64,000 bases of DNA from Lachnospiraceae bacterium V9D3004 (lineage in GTDB: Bacteria > Bacillota > Clostridia > Lachnospirales > Lachnospiraceae): positions 124,001-188,000 of the forward strand of contig JHWW01000005.1 in NCBI GenBank assembly GCA_000621985.1, read 5' to 3'. The position numbers and the translations under genes were made by a program. Shown one piece after another: positions 45,370-55,806 of this stretch. The notes beneath the pieces were generated by a model. That model was not told where the DNA came from and did no database searches. It saw nothing but the letters and a program-made list of their open reading frames with translations. The first letter of the stretch is position 1; each line of letters begins with the position of its first letter.

Positions 45370-48123
45370 TCATTTTAACAGTTCGATCACTCTGTCATAA
45401 TCATATTGATCTGCTGCTGTTTTTACCTTATTCCACTTGTCTTCTTCAGACTTCGGAATTGAATATTCCGACATCTGTTCATATACTTTCTCCCACGAAT
45501 CACTGTCATACGACACCGCCGCTTCTCTTATCTTCATGTAAGCTTCTGAGATCATGTTATCATCCGCAGGCTTCTTATCCCCGCCCGTTTCTTCTTCATC
45601 CGTAATATAATCCTTAAGCATAGTCTTTAATTGTCTGATATTCACCATGAACACTTCATGATGCTCCCTGATGAAGTCCATATCTTTTTTCTTGCCGGCA
45701 TCTTCAAGTTTCTGTGCAATCTCTCCAAGACCTATAGCCCCGATTATTCTCAAAGAATTCTTCATGGCATGTACTTTGACGGTATATTTTTCGGTGTCTC
45801 CTTCATCATAATACCCGTCCAGTTCCGATGTATCAGCATCCGTTCTGTCACAGAACAATTCGATCATGGCAAAGAAGTCTCTTACGGAACCGCTGTTTTC
45901 GATTCCCGACCTTACGTCAATCTCCTCATGTTCATTAAGTGTGTTCAAGCGTTCGCCCGAACCGATGTCATAGTCTTCTTCCTCTTCTCCGGCTCCGTTA
46001 TCACCCGTAATGAATATGATCTTGTTCCCGGGAAGATACATCATAAGAGTGTTTTCAAGTTTCTTCGGGCTGACCGGTTTTGACAGATAATCATCAAAGC
46101 CTTCCGCAATATACCGTTCTCTTGCACCCGATATGGCATTAGCCGTAAGACAGATGGCCGGCGTATTGATATTGGGGTTGTCTTTTTGTTCTTTTAACTC
46201 ATGAAATGTAACGATACCGTCTTTTTCAGGCATCATATGATCAAAAAATATAACGTCATATTCTTTTTTTGCCGCAAGTTCAAGCGCCTCATCACCGCTT
46301 TCTGCCGTGTCAACTTTAATCTCTGTCTTCTTCAAAAAACTCTTAATGACCTCAAGATTCATCGGATTGTCATCCACTACCAGAACAGCTGCATCCGGCG
46401 CGATGAATCTTTCTCTGTAACGTTTATTCCTGTTAAGTCTGGCATGTGAATAAGTCTCATAATCACCCAAAGGCTCTCTGTCAACAACTCTTTGCTTCAG
46501 AGAAAAATAAAACTTCGATCCGAAACCGTATGTACTCTCTACTTTTAATTCAGCCCCCATCATACCAAGAAGGTTCTGAGTGATACTGAGGCCGAGACCG
46601 GTTCCTTCCACATTACGTTTTTTCTCCTCTTCAATACGTTCAAACGCATTGAAAAGTCTGCCCATATCGGTTCTTTTGATTCCTATTCCCGTATCGGTTA
46701 CGGATACGTTAAGCATAATACAGTCAGGCTCGGATTCTATCTCTTCATAGTCCATATGGAACAAAATGTTGCCGGTATCGGTGTATTTTACGGCATTAGT
46801 CAACAAATTGGTCATTATCTGGGTAATGTGGGATTCATCACCGTTAAGTTCACCGGGGATATTCCTGTCGAATTCAAGAACAAGGACAAGTCCTTTATCT
46901 TCTGCCCTGTTACGGATCATATTAACAAGATTGTTGATCATGGATGCGAGACTGTAATTCACACATATTATCTCTGTCTTACCGGATTCGATCCTTGACA
47001 GATCAAGCACATCATTTATAAGTCTTAACAAAGTTGTACCCGCATTCTTGATATTATCCGAATATGCCAGAATATCATTGTCATTACATTCCCTTTGAAT
47101 CATTTCGTTCATACCGAGCACGGCATTGATCGGCGTTCTGATCTCATGGGACATATTGGACAAAAACAGAGTTTTTGCCTCACTTGCAGCAAGAGCCTGT
47201 TCCGTCATTTTCTTCAATTCCGCATTCGAATATCTGAGTCTGTATATCATATACACGAATACGCTTACAAACAGTGACAGAAAAAAAACCATCGTGAATG
47301 CGATTATGCACCTTCTGACGGGAAGCCAGCCCTCTTCGGGCACAACAGCCAGTTCCCACACCAGATTCTTAATATTAAAGCGTTTTTTAATGGGCTCTTT
47401 TCCAACCGTCCCGTGAGTTTTGATAGCTGTCGGTCCATCGCCACCAATGTAATACAATCCGTAATCAAGCCCGAGACTCTGAAGTCTGTCAAGGTTCAAT
47501 TCCTCTATAAGCTTGTCAAAATCAATGGTTACCGTCACCAGGCCCCACAGTTCATCTTTATCGTCTCTATGAATTATGACCGGTGCACGTCCTGCCATAC
47601 CCATTCCGCCCTGAACAAGCTCGAACGGATTGGTCAGAACAATATCTCCTTTTTCATATGCCTCTTTGGCTTCAAGATTCCCTTCTTTGCTGAGATCAAG
47701 AAAATCAAATCCGATAAGTGACTCATTCCCTTCCATAGGGTACACGTCCGACACCACACCATTCGGCGCTATGGCAACATTCTTTAATTCAACTCCCGTT
47801 TCCAGTTTCACAAGATCATATATATCATCGGCAACGTTACGGAAGAATTCGGTGTCTCCGTTATTATCCTGCACAAGCGCCTGTAACGTATTGACCCTTG
47901 CCATGATACAATCTATGGTTCTGCTGATATGCTCACATTCATTCTCAACAACAGTCATATTATTATCGCGTTTCAACGATATATTATTGTTAAGTCTGAT
48001 CACAAATACAAGCATAAAAAATAACAGGGAAAACGAAAAGGAAAGAACAACTTTGGTTCTTACTTTGGATTTTGCATATTTTGAAAGATCGTCGTCTTTG
48101 AGCTCCACCTTGAAAAATGACAT
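45370..48123 (-). CDS. hybrid sensor histidine kinase with CHASE sensor, receiver and Hpt domains
   Basis: The start chosen is the ATG at 48123 (MSFFKVELKD), although the GAGAGGGG site is 13 bases upstream; a longer form from 48192 or 48156 is possible. The ~917-residue protein has a membrane helix, a CHASE-type extracellular sensor (about 60-270, 'VYPMEGNESLIGFDFL'), a second helix, HisKA ([16 protein letters not shown]), ATPase (NAVKYTDTGN, DTGIGI, GTGLGLSI), a receiver with Asp in VIFFDHMMPEKDG and a C-terminal Hpt domain (about 770-870, phospho-His in KVHAMKNSLRIIGA). This is a complete phosphorelay minus the final DNA-binding regulator. CHASE ligands are small molecules; the one here is unknown. 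Confidence 0.9.
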   Translation of the reverse strand: MSFFKVELKDDDLSKYAKSKVRTKVVLSFSFSLLFFMLVFVIRLNNNISLKRDNNMTVVENECEHISRTIDCIMARVNTLQALVQDNNGDTEFFRNVADDIYDLVKLETGVELKNVAIAPNGVVSDVYPMEGNESLIGFDFLDLSKEGNLEAKEAYEKGDIVLTNPFELVQGGMGMAGRAPVIIHRDDKDELWGLVTVTIDFDKLIEELNLDRLQSLGLDYGLYYIGGDGPTAIKTHGTVGKEPIKKRFNIKNLVWELAVVPEEGWLPVRRCIIAFTMVFFLSLFVSVFVYMIYRLRYSNAELKKMTEQALAASEAKTLFLSNMSHEIRTPINAVLGMNEMIQRECNDNDILAYSDNIKNAGTTLLRLINDVLDLSRIESGKTEIICVNYSLASMINNLVNMIRNRAEDKGLVLVLEFDRNIPGELNGDESHITQIMTNLLTNAVKYTDTGNILFHMDYEEIESEPDCIMLNVSVTDTGIGIKRTDMGRLFNAFERIEEEKKRNVEGTGLGLSITQNLLGMMGAELKVESTYGFGSKFYFSLKQRVVDREPLGDYETYSHARLNRNKRYRERFIAPDAAVLVVDDNPMNLEVIKSFLKKTEIKVDTAESGDEALELAAKKEYDVIFFDHMMPEKDGIVTFHELKEQKDNPNINTPAICLTANAISGARERYIAEGFDDYLSKPVSPKKLENTLMMYLPGNKIIFITGDNGAGEEEEDYDIGSGERLNTLNEHEEIDVRSGIENSGSVRDFFAMIELFCDRTDADTSELDGYYDEGDTEKYTVKVHAMKNSLRIIGAIGLGEIAQKLEDAGKKKDMDFIREHHEVFMVNIRQLKTMLKDYITDEEETGGDKKPADDNMISEAYMKIREAAVSYDSDSWEKVYEQMSEYSIPKSEEDKWNKVKTAADQYDYDRVIELLK

Positions 48124-48312
48124 ATTAACGAAATACCCCTCTCGAACAATATTCATTGTAAAACCGCTATACCCACAACTACATCTTATCATTTTGTGTC
48201 CGACATGTCAAAATCCTTTACCTAATAATCACTTGCATATACAATCCGTCATATGGTACGATTCTGTACGGTGATCAATATTACTGTTATATCATTTTCA
48301 GGAGGTATGATT

Positions 48313-49053
48313 ATGATTCCGGACAATCCCATTGTTGTTGTCACAGGTGCTTCAAGAGGCATCGGTCGCGCAATCGCCCTTCGTTTCGCCGACATTCCCG
48401 GTTCACACATTGCAATATCGTGTCGTTCCAGCGAAAAATTACTGGAAGACACAGGTAGAATAATACGTTCAAAGGGCTGTGACTGCATAACATATGTCGG
48501 TGATATGTCTGTCCCCGGCAATGTAAATGAATTTTTTGATATTATACGTGACCGCTTCGGAGAAGCTGACATTCTTGTCAACAATGCAGGTATATCTTAT
48601 GTCGGACTGCTTGCCGACATGAATGATGACGAATGGGATTCGGTCATTGGAAGCAACCTGAATTCCGTATTCTACTGTTGTAGATCAGTGATTCCGGGCA
48701 TGGTCAGAAAGCAGTCAGGATGCATTATTAATGTGTCTTCAGTATGGGGAGAGGCAGGAGCTTCCTGCGAAGCAGCTTATTCAGCTTCAAAAGGAGGAGT
48801 CAATTCCCTTACAAGAGCTCTTGCAAAAGAACTTGCGCCGAGCGGTATTCAGATCAATGCCGTTGCCTGCGGACTGATCGACACTTCAATGAATTCGCAC
48901 CTGTCAGATGAGGAACTCAAAACACTGTACGATGACATTCCCGTCGGAAGGGCAGGCACACCCGATGAGATCGCAGATGCAATATACGGCATCTGTGCAC
49001 AAACCCCTTACATGACAGGCCAAATAATTAAAATTGATGGTGGATGGATTTGA
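48313..49053 (+). CDS. short-chain dehydrogenase/reductase (FabG-like)
   Basis: The ATG at 48313 is seven bases after GGAGG; the one at 48307 is too close. The 246-residue enzyme has the Rossmann motif VTGASRGIGRAIA, the NNAG strand (LVNNAGISYVG), catalytic Ser in INVSSVWGE and the Tyr-x3-Lys pair in AAYSASKGG, and a typical C-terminal IKIDGGWI. It uses NAD(P)H to reduce a keto group. It closely fits the 3-oxoacyl-ACP reductase FabG pattern, but it is outside any fatty-acid operon, so the substrate could be another keto compound. It is the only gene besides the symporter in this plus-strand pair. Confidence 0.88.
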   Translation: MIPDNPIVVVTGASRGIGRAIALRFADIPGSHIAISCRSSEKLLEDTGRIIRSKGCDCITYVGDMSVPGNVNEFFDIIRDRFGEADILVNNAGISYVGLLADMNDDEWDSVIGSNLNSVFYCCRSVIPGMVRKQSGCIINVSSVWGEAGASCEAAYSASKGGVNSLTRALAKELAPSGIQINAVACGLIDTSMNSHLSDEELKTLYDDIPVGRAGTPDEIADAIYGICAQTPYMTGQIIKIDGGWI

Positions 49054-49126
49054 AATATTATGATATACTGTAAAAGATTGTTGTTCTTTTACTTCATATT
49101 TTATATACTTAAGGAGGATTATAATT

Positions 49127-50656
49127 ATGTCAACCGCAAACATTTGCATTCTTATTGCAATAATCGCTTATCTTCTTCTGGTTGTCGGAATCGGTATATT
49201 CTACGCCAATAGAAATAAGTCAATAAGCGATTTTTATCTTGGAGGTCGTAAGCTCGGCCCATTTGTTACTGCCATGAGCGCAGAAGCATCAGACATGAGC
49301 AGCTGGTTGCTTATGGGTCTCCCGGGTGTTGCATATGCATCAGGTATAGCAGATGCCGCATGGACTGCGATCGGTCTTGCTGCCGGCACATATATCAACT
49401 GGCTTATCGTTGCCAGAAGACTCAGGAAATATTCCGAGTTATCAGGCAATTCAACAACGGTTCCGGAATTCTTCTCAAATCGTTTCCGTGACAAAAGCCA
49501 TTTTTTATCGGTCATCGCCGCACTTGTTATAATCATCTTCTTTATTCCGTATACGGCTTCAGGTTTCTCAGCATGCGGAAAGCTGTTCAACAGCCTGTTT
49601 GATATCGATTATCATACAGCTATGATAATAAGTGCTCTGGTAATCATTCTGTATACAACCATCGGAGGTTTCCTCGCTGCCAGTACATCAGACTTCATAC
49701 AGAGTATCGTAATGACTGTTGCTCTTGTGATCATTCTTGTCTATGGAATCGGTAGTGCAGGCGGACTTGATAACGTATTTGAAAACGCAAAATCACTTCC
49801 GGGTTATTTTGATCTGACTCATACATTCTCGGAAGGTGAAGCTGCAGATTACGGTCCGATCACAATAATATCAACTCTTGCCTGGGGTCTCGGTTACTTC
49901 GGAATGCCCCATATCATCCTTCGTTTTATGGCCATAGAAGATGACCGCAAACTTAAGATGTCAAGAAGGATCGCTTCAATATGGGTTGTTATATCATTGG
50001 GATTCGCTGTATTCATCGGTATCATGGGTAATGCAATGACTGCAAACGGAACTCTTGAAACCCTCGCCGATCCCGAGACTATCATTGTTCAGATTGCCAA
50101 GATAATCAGTTCAAACGGCGTTCTTGCAGCACTTATCGCGGGTGTGATCCTTGCCGGTATACTTGCAGCCACAATGTCTACATCCGATTCACAACTCCTT
50201 GCTGCATCATCAAGTGCTTCAAAGGATATCATGACAGACTTCTTCAAGATCAAATTATCAGATATCGGTGCAATGGTATTCGCAAGAGCAACCGTTATCG
50301 TGATCGCAATGATCGGCGTACTTATAGCATGGGATCCCGACAGTTCGGTATTCGAGATAGTATCATTCGCATGGGCAGGATTCGGCGCGGCCTTCGGTCC
50401 TGTAGTGCTGTTCGCCCTGTTCTGGAGACGTTCCAACAAATGGGGTGCGCTTGCTTCAATGATATCAGGTGGTGCAATGGTATTCATATGGAAGTTCCTT
50501 GTAAGACCTCTTGGAGGAGCACTTAACATATACGAACTGCTTCCTGCATTCATTGTTGCATGTATTGTATTCGTTGCCGTAAGCCTTGCAACTCCGGAAC
50601 CGGAGAAAGAGATAACCGACGAATTCGATACATTCAGGGAATCTTGTAATTCATAA
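49127..50656 (+). CDS. putP: sodium/proline symporter-family transporter
   Basis: The ATG at 49127 follows AAGGAGGATTATAATT. The 509-residue protein has about 13 membrane helices and the SSS-family signatures: DFYLGGRKLGPFVTAMSAEASDMSSW near the N-terminus, and 'ILAGILAATMSTSDSQLLAASS', the Na+-binding helix region typical of PutP. It should import proline with sodium. It is 73 bases downstream of the dehydrogenase gene, probably co-transcribed, and is followed by a terminator. Confidence 0.92.
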   Translation: MSTANICILIAIIAYLLLVVGIGIFYANRNKSISDFYLGGRKLGPFVTAMSAEASDMSSWLLMGLPGVAYASGIADAAWTAIGLAAGTYINWLIVARRLRKYSELSGNSTTVPEFFSNRFRDKSHFLSVIAALVIIIFFIPYTASGFSACGKLFNSLFDIDYHTAMIISALVIILYTTIGGFLAASTSDFIQSIVMTVALVIILVYGIGSAGGLDNVFENAKSLPGYFDLTHTFSEGEAADYGPITIISTLAWGLGYFGMPHIILRFMAIEDDRKLKMSRRIASIWVVISLGFAVFIGIMGNAMTANGTLETLADPETIIVQIAKIISSNGVLAALIAGVILAGILAATMSTSDSQLLAASSSASKDIMTDFFKIKLSDIGAMVFARATVIVIAMIGVLIAWDPDSSVFEIVSFAWAGFGAAFGPVVLFALFWRRSNKWGALASMISGGAMVFIWKFLVRPLGGALNIYELLPAFIVACIVFVAVSLATPEPEKEITDEFDTFRESCNS

Positions 50657-50682
50657 TCAGAAAACACCCCCGGAAATAGCGA

Positions 50683-50719
50683 GGGAGACCGACACTTGAT
50701 GTGTCTGTCTCCCCTTTTT
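50683..50719 (+). terminator. rho-independent terminator after putP
   Basis: GGAGACCGACAC (50684-50695) pairs with GTGTCTGTCTCC (50701-50712) with one G-T or C-T interruption, and CCTTTTT follows. It lies between the convergent putP and FGGY kinase genes. Confidence 0.8.
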
Positions 50720-50749
50720 AATGCATTTTTTAATTCGCCAATCAGACCA

Positions 50750-52345
50750 TTACATAGATTCTACTGCTGCTCTCTCAATTGCAAGTCCCTTCTTATAACG
50801 CTCTATGAACTTATCGAATCCTTCAACATCCTTGGCATCAGGCTCTATCGTTGTTCCCTTGTCACCGCCGAATACTTTGTCATTAAGGAAATCATCCAGT
50901 GACATGCCGTTCTTGTTAACCATATATGATGCAAGAAGAGCCATTCCCCATGCACCGCCTTCACCGGCTGTTTCCATAACAGATACAGGAGCATTCATTG
51001 CAGCAGCAAGTATCTTCTGTCCAACACCCTTAGTCTTGAACAATCCGCCATGTCCGGTAATATTGTCTACCTTAACTCCTTCTTCCTTAAGAAGAATATC
51101 ACATCCTGTCTTAAGAGCGCCGAGTGCCGTGAACAGATTGACTCTCATGAAGTTTGCAAGGTTGAACTTGCTGTCGGGAGTACGTACAAATAACGGTCTT
51201 CCCTCTTCGAATCCGGTGATATGCTCTCCCGAGAAATAATTGTATGCAAGAAGTCCTCCACAGTCTGCATCACCTTCAAGAGCCTTATTATACAGAGTTC
51301 CGAATAACTTATTCATATCAACTTCAACTCCGAACGCCTCGGAGAATTCCTTGAATATGTTAACCCATGCATTAAGATCGGAAGTACAGTTGTTGCAATG
51401 AACCATACCTACAGCATGACCGGTAGGTGTTGTAACAAGATCAAGCTCTTCGTAAGGCTTGCTCAGATCCTTTTCAAGTACAACCATTGCGAATACAGAC
51501 GTACCTGCTGATACATTTCCCGTACGTACCGCAACACTGTTGGTTGCAACCATTCCCGTTCCCGCGTCTCCTTCAGGAGGACAAAGCGGTATACCTTCTT
51601 CAAGATTACCTGATACGTCAAGAAGCTTAGCGCCTTCTTCCGTAAGTTTACCCGCATCATCACCTGCCACAAGAACCTTCGGAAGAATATCCTCCAATTT
51701 CCATGCAAAACCTTTGTCTGCAATAAGATCATCGAACTTCTTTATCATATCCTTGTTATAATCGCATATTGAACTGTCGACAGGGAACATTCCGGATGCC
51801 TCGCCGACACCTATAACCTTCTCACCTGTTAATTTCCAATGAACAAGTCCTTCAAGTGTTGTAATGAATCTGATATCTCCGATATGATCTTCTTTGTTAA
51901 GAATTGCCTGATACAGATGTGCTATACTCCATCTCTGAGGAATATGGAAATTAAATAACTCGGTAAGCTTAAGCGATGCTTCTTCTGTTATTGTATTCCT
52001 CCATGTACGGAACGGAACAAGAAGCTCTCCGGCCTCATTAAACGGCAGATAACCATGCATCATTGCACTGAATCCAATACCGGCGAGTTTCTTTATCTTA
52101 ACGCCGTAATTTTTATCAACATCTTTCAAAAGATCACTGTAACAATCCTGAAGACCGTTCCAGATATCATCCTGACTATAAGTCCATATACCGTTTTCAT
52201 AACGATTTTCCCAGTCATGACTTCCCTGTGCTATCGGTGCATTATCCTCTCCGATCAGTACTGCCTTGATCCTTGTTGAACCGAATTCGATTCCAAGAAT
52301 AGCTTTTCCCTCTTCAATTACAGATTTGATGTTTTCGTTACTCAT
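50750..52345 (-). CDS. FGGY-family carbohydrate kinase
   Basis: The ATG at 52345 follows GAGGAGG. The 531-residue kinase has the two actin-like ATPase domains of the FGGY family: [17 protein letters not shown] at the N-terminus, [14 protein letters not shown] and FRTWRNTIT for sugar binding, [11 protein letters not shown] with the catalytic Asp, and [20 protein letters not shown] for ATP binding. Its length and motifs are nearer ribulokinase or xylulokinase types than glycerol kinase. It would phosphorylate a pentulose from xylan or arabinan breakdown (inference). No isomerase or epimerase gene is adjacent. It lies 21 bases upstream of hydF on the same strand but in the reverse order of transcription (hydF first). 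Confidence 0.88.
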   Translation of the reverse strand: MSNENIKSVIEEGKAILGIEFGSTRIKAVLIGEDNAPIAQGSHDWENRYENGIWTYSQDDIWNGLQDCYSDLLKDVDKNYGVKIKKLAGIGFSAMMHGYLPFNEAGELLVPFRTWRNTITEEASLKLTELFNFHIPQRWSIAHLYQAILNKEDHIGDIRFITTLEGLVHWKLTGEKVIGVGEASGMFPVDSSICDYNKDMIKKFDDLIADKGFAWKLEDILPKVLVAGDDAGKLTEEGAKLLDVSGNLEEGIPLCPPEGDAGTGMVATNSVAVRTGNVSAGTSVFAMVVLEKDLSKPYEELDLVTTPTGHAVGMVHCNNCTSDLNAWVNIFKEFSEAFGVEVDMNKLFGTLYNKALEGDADCGGLLAYNYFSGEHITGFEEGRPLFVRTPDSKFNLANFMRVNLFTALGALKTGCDILLKEEGVKVDNITGHGGLFKTKGVGQKILAAAMNAPVSVMETAGEGGAWGMALLASYMVNKNGMSLDDFLNDKVFGGDKGTTIEPDAKDVEGFDKFIERYKKGLAIERAAVESM

Positions 52346-52366
52346 TTTGCAAAAAACCTCCTCATA

Positions 52367-53554
52367 TTATATATTATTGTCAAGCAGCTTTGTACTGCGC
52401 TCCAATATTCCGTTTACATGTGCTATGGCCATTCCGTAGTTGGTTACCGGAATACCGGCCATATCTATCATATTGATCCTTCTTAATATCTCTCTGTCAC
52501 TAAGCATGCAGCCTCCACAGTGTATGACCAGCTTATATTCACTCAGATCCTCCGGGAATCCGCCTCCGCTTGAGTACTCGAATGACAGATCACATCCGCA
52601 ATGTCTCTTAAGCATTGCCGGCAGTTTCACCGTACCTATGTCATTGCATTGCCTGTGATGGGTGCAGCCTTCGCTTATGAGCACCCTGTCTCCTTCTTTC
52701 AGTGTATCGATCGCGCTTGCCCCCTTTAAGGCGACTTCCGCAAATCCTTTGTATCTTGCCATAAGAATACTGAAAGATGTCAACAATATATCTTCGGGAA
52801 CATCCTTACTCACTCTTCCAAACGCCTGGCTGTCGGTTATCACAATTGCCGGTTTCACCTTCATTCCGGCAATTGCTTCCTTCACACGGTCTTCCTTTAC
52901 TTCGACTGCAATGCAGTCAGCATCAAGTATATCCCTTATGGCCTGTTGCTGCGGAAGTATGAGCCTTCCTTTAGGCGCACTTTCATCGATAGGGATAATG
53001 AGAAGTATCGTATCACCTTTTTTTATAAAATCGGCAACAAGCCTTCTGTCATTCCTGCCTATCAGTTTTGCAAGACTTCCTATCTTTTCCTTAAGCTCAT
53101 GTATTCCTTCACCGGTGTGTGCACTGACCGATATTGTCTTATTGTCTGTCTTCGGATCATATTTATCCGACTTACTGTATACAATTATATAGGGAATGTT
53201 CATTTTCTCAAATTCCCTGATAATATCAGTATCACCTGCCGACACGGATTCGGAAGAATCCACAACAAGCAGTGCTATGTCGGTCTTATATAATACTTTT
53301 CGTGCAGCTTCAACCCTCAGACTGCCAAGTTCGCCTTCATCATCATATCCCGGCGTATCAATAAGAAGCACCGGTCCGAGCGGAAGAAGCTCCATTGCCT
53401 TGCTCACCGGATCCGTTGTAGTTCCCGGAACATCCGAAACCACAGCCAGCTTTTGCCCGGTTATTGCATTAACGAGACTTGACTTGCCCGCATTCCTTTT
53501 TCCGAATATTCCTATATGTATCCTCTCTGCATTCGGTGTGTCATTCAGGCCCAT
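52367..53554 (-). CDS. hydF: [FeFe]-hydrogenase maturation GTPase HydF
   Basis: The ATG at 53554 follows CAGGAGG. The 395-residue protein has an N-terminal GTPase domain (Walker A FGKRNAGKSSLVNA, G3 LLIDTPGYDDEGE, G4 YSKSDKYD) and a C-terminal iron-sulfur-binding region with the conserved CTHHRQCND and HCGGC residues. HydF is the scaffold on which the 2Fe subcluster of [FeFe]-hydrogenase is assembled before transfer to the enzyme. It follows hydG by about 66 bases. The organism should thus make hydrogen; hydE and the hydrogenase are not in the window. Confidence 0.95.
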   Translation of the reverse strand: MGLNDTPNAERIHIGIFGKRNAGKSSLVNAITGQKLAVVSDVPGTTTDPVSKAMELLPLGPVLLIDTPGYDDEGELGSLRVEAARKVLYKTDIALLVVDSSESVSAGDTDIIREFEKMNIPYIIVYSKSDKYDPKTDNKTISVSAHTGEGIHELKEKIGSLAKLIGRNDRRLVADFIKKGDTILLIIPIDESAPKGRLILPQQQAIRDILDADCIAVEVKEDRVKEAIAGMKVKPAIVITDSQAFGRVSKDVPEDILLTSFSILMARYKGFAEVALKGASAIDTLKEGDRVLISEGCTHHRQCNDIGTVKLPAMLKRHCGCDLSFEYSSGGGFPEDLSEYKLVIHCGGCMLSDREILRRINMIDMAGIPVTNYGMAIAHVNGILERSTKLLDNNI

Positions 53555-53620
53555 ATTCGTGCCTCCTGTCCGGTTTCTGTATGTATGTTTTCATGCGTAT
53601 CATAGAACAAGGATCATGCA

Positions 53621-55036
53621 TCAGAATCTGAAATCCCTGATTCCCTGTTCTATCTTAACAAGATTCTCTTCACATATATTCCTTACTTTTTCCTTTGGAA
53701 TATTGCCCAGTTCTTTGCGGATAAGCTCTTCGCCGATCCTTCTTGTATCCTCTGTGGCATAATCTATCAGATATTCCTTAAGCGTCATAAGCGCATTCGG
53801 ATGACAGCAGTTCTGAATCTGTCCGCTCTTACATAAGGACATGAATCTGTCACCGGTTCTGCCTTCCCTGTAGCATGCCGTGCAAAATGACGGTATATAT
53901 TCTTTTCTCATCAGCCAGTTAACCACCTCATCAAGCGTTCTCTGGTCTGACACATCAAACTGCTCCGTATCATGAGGTCTTTCTTCCTCACAGTATCCGC
54001 CAACACTTGTTCTTGAGCCACCGGATATCTGAGATACACCGAGTCTGATTATATTCTCTCTTACTTCTTCACTCTCTCTTGTAGATATGATCATTCCGGT
54101 ATAAGGAACCGCTATCCTTATAAGCGCGGCTATCTTACAGAATATCTCATCGCTGATCGAATTATCGAACATATCAGGATCTATATCATCGGCAGGTTTG
54201 ATCCTCGGCACCGATATCGTATGAGGTCCGACTCCGTGAACAGCTTCCAAATGTTCCGCATGCATAAGAAGCGCACAGTATTCATATCTGTACAATTCAA
54301 GACCGAACAAAACTCCCAAACCTACGTCGTCGATCCCACCTTCCATCGCGCGGTCCATTGCCTCCGTATGATATGCATAATCATGCTTCGGTCCGGCCGG
54401 ATGAAGCTTCTCATAGCTCTCCTTGTGATAAGTCTCCTGGAACAATATATACGTTCCGATACCTGCTTCCTTAAGCTTCCTGTAATTCTCAACCGTTGTA
54501 GCTGCAATATTGACGTTAACGCGTCTTATCGCACCATTCTTATGCTTGATACTGTAGATCGTATCAATGCATTCTAAGATATAATCTATCGGATTGTTAA
54601 CCGGATCCTCTCCGGATTCTATGGCAAGTCTCTTGTGCCCCATATCCTGAAGAGCAATAACTTCCTTCGCCACTTCCTCTTTAGTAAGCTTCTTTCTTGT
54701 GATATGCCTGTTCTTGATATGATACGGGCAATACACACACGAATTAACACAATAATTAGACAGATAAAGCGGCGCGAACAATACTATCCTGTTCCCGTAA
54801 AAATCCTTCTTTATCTGTTCCGCAAGATCATATATCTCTTTGAGTTTTTCTTTATCTTCACATGCAAGAAGAACTGATGCTTCCCTATGGTCAATTCCCT
54901 TACGTTTCCGGGCTTTCTCAATTATGGAATCAATCAGTTCAATGTTATTCTTATTCTCATCTGCATACTTAAGAGATGCCATAACTTCATCATGGCATAT
55001 GAATTCTTCAGCATGCATTGACATTTTGTTATACAT
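53621..55036 (-). CDS. hydG: [FeFe]-hydrogenase H-cluster radical SAM maturase HydG
   Basis: The start at 55036 (MYNKMSMHAEEF) follows AAAGGA by ten bases. The 471-residue radical SAM enzyme has the 4Fe-4S motif CVNSCVYCPYH (C-x3-C-x2-C), and a C-terminal auxiliary cluster region with FCTACYREGRTGDRFM and QNCCHPNALMTLKEYL. HydG cleaves tyrosine to supply the CO and CN ligands of the H-cluster. The gene is directly upstream of hydF, as a maturation pair. Confidence 0.95.
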   Translation of the reverse strand: MYNKMSMHAEEFICHDEVMASLKYADENKNNIELIDSIIEKARKRKGIDHREASVLLACEDKEKLKEIYDLAEQIKKDFYGNRIVLFAPLYLSNYCVNSCVYCPYHIKNRHITRKKLTKEEVAKEVIALQDMGHKRLAIESGEDPVNNPIDYILECIDTIYSIKHKNGAIRRVNVNIAATTVENYRKLKEAGIGTYILFQETYHKESYEKLHPAGPKHDYAYHTEAMDRAMEGGIDDVGLGVLFGLELYRYEYCALLMHAEHLEAVHGVGPHTISVPRIKPADDIDPDMFDNSISDEIFCKIAALIRIAVPYTGMIISTRESEEVRENIIRLGVSQISGGSRTSVGGYCEEERPHDTEQFDVSDQRTLDEVVNWLMRKEYIPSFCTACYREGRTGDRFMSLCKSGQIQNCCHPNALMTLKEYLIDYATEDTRRIGEELIRKELGNIPKEKVRNICEENLVKIEQGIRDFRF

Positions 55037-55107
55037 TATATTCAAGTCCTTTTTTTACTTTCTTCCGGTTAATAATATAATTACAGAAAAATAGTTATTC
55101 CGAATCA

Positions 55108-55806
55108 TTATTGCCCCGAATCTTTAATACTCTGAATCCTCAATACCCTGACAATATCATCTTCCACACAGAATTCCACATGATATTCCGCATATTCAAA
55201 TGCGTACACTCTTCCCGGTTCATCATGATATGCCGGTCTTGGATCCTGTTCCAATAACCTCTTCAATACCTCTGCTTTCTTCTCAGGCATATTACGTAAC
55301 AGTTCAAGTCCTTCACCCACTTTAAGCGAATGATTCCGTACTGTATCGGAGAATCCACCCGTAGCATCGGTGTGAATATCCGCATAAGGTATATAAGGTT
55401 TGATATCAATGATCGGCGTGCCATCCATAAGATCCGCACCTGCTACATGTAACAGCGGTCCTTCCGCGGCATCATGATCAATCCCTGTTAGTCTGACCGA
55501 TGACAGCCCTACGGGATTGGGTCTGAATGGCGACCTCGTAGCAAATACCCCGACTCTTGAATTGCCGCCAAGTCTCGGAGGCCTTACAGTCGGTCTGAAC
55601 CCTTTCCCGATATTTTCCGAAAAAAGCCAGATAAGCCATACATAATTATAATCTTCCAAACCACGTATGGCTTCCCTGCTCCTGTATTCCGGTTCAAATA
55701 TTATAACGGCTTCACTCTCGCTTATAATACCGCTCTGTCTTGGTATACCGAACTTGGACACGTAATCACAACGTATCCTTGCTACTACATTGTATTCTCC
55801 GATCAT
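55108..55806 (-). CDS. trmO: tRNA (t6A37) N6-methyltransferase TrmO-like
   Basis: The 232-residue protein belongs to the TrmO (YaeB, formerly TsaA-like) family: 'RSREAIRGLEDYNYVWLIWLF' and 'RPPRLGGNSRVGVFATRSPFRPNPVGLSSVRL' are the SAM-binding signature with the conserved ATRSPFRPNPIG-type motif, followed by GADLMDGTPIIDIKPYIPYAD. It methylates N6-threonylcarbamoyladenosine at position 37 of threonine tRNAs. The ATG overlaps the stop of the 56-residue ribbon-helix-helix gene by four bases (ATGA), which indicates translational coupling. Proteins of this family are sometimes annotated with other roles, but the motif is strong here. Confidence 0.9.
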   Translation of the reverse strand: MIGEYNVVARIRCDYVSKFGIPRQSGIISESEAVIIFEPEYRSREAIRGLEDYNYVWLIWLFSENIGKGFRPTVRPPRLGGNSRVGVFATRSPFRPNPVGLSSVRLTGIDHDAAEGPLLHVAGADLMDGTPIIDIKPYIPYADIHTDATGGFSDTVRNHSLKVGEGLELLRNMPEKKAEVLKRLLEQDPRPAYHDEPGRVYAFEYAEYHVEFCVEDDIVRVLRIQSIKDSGQ

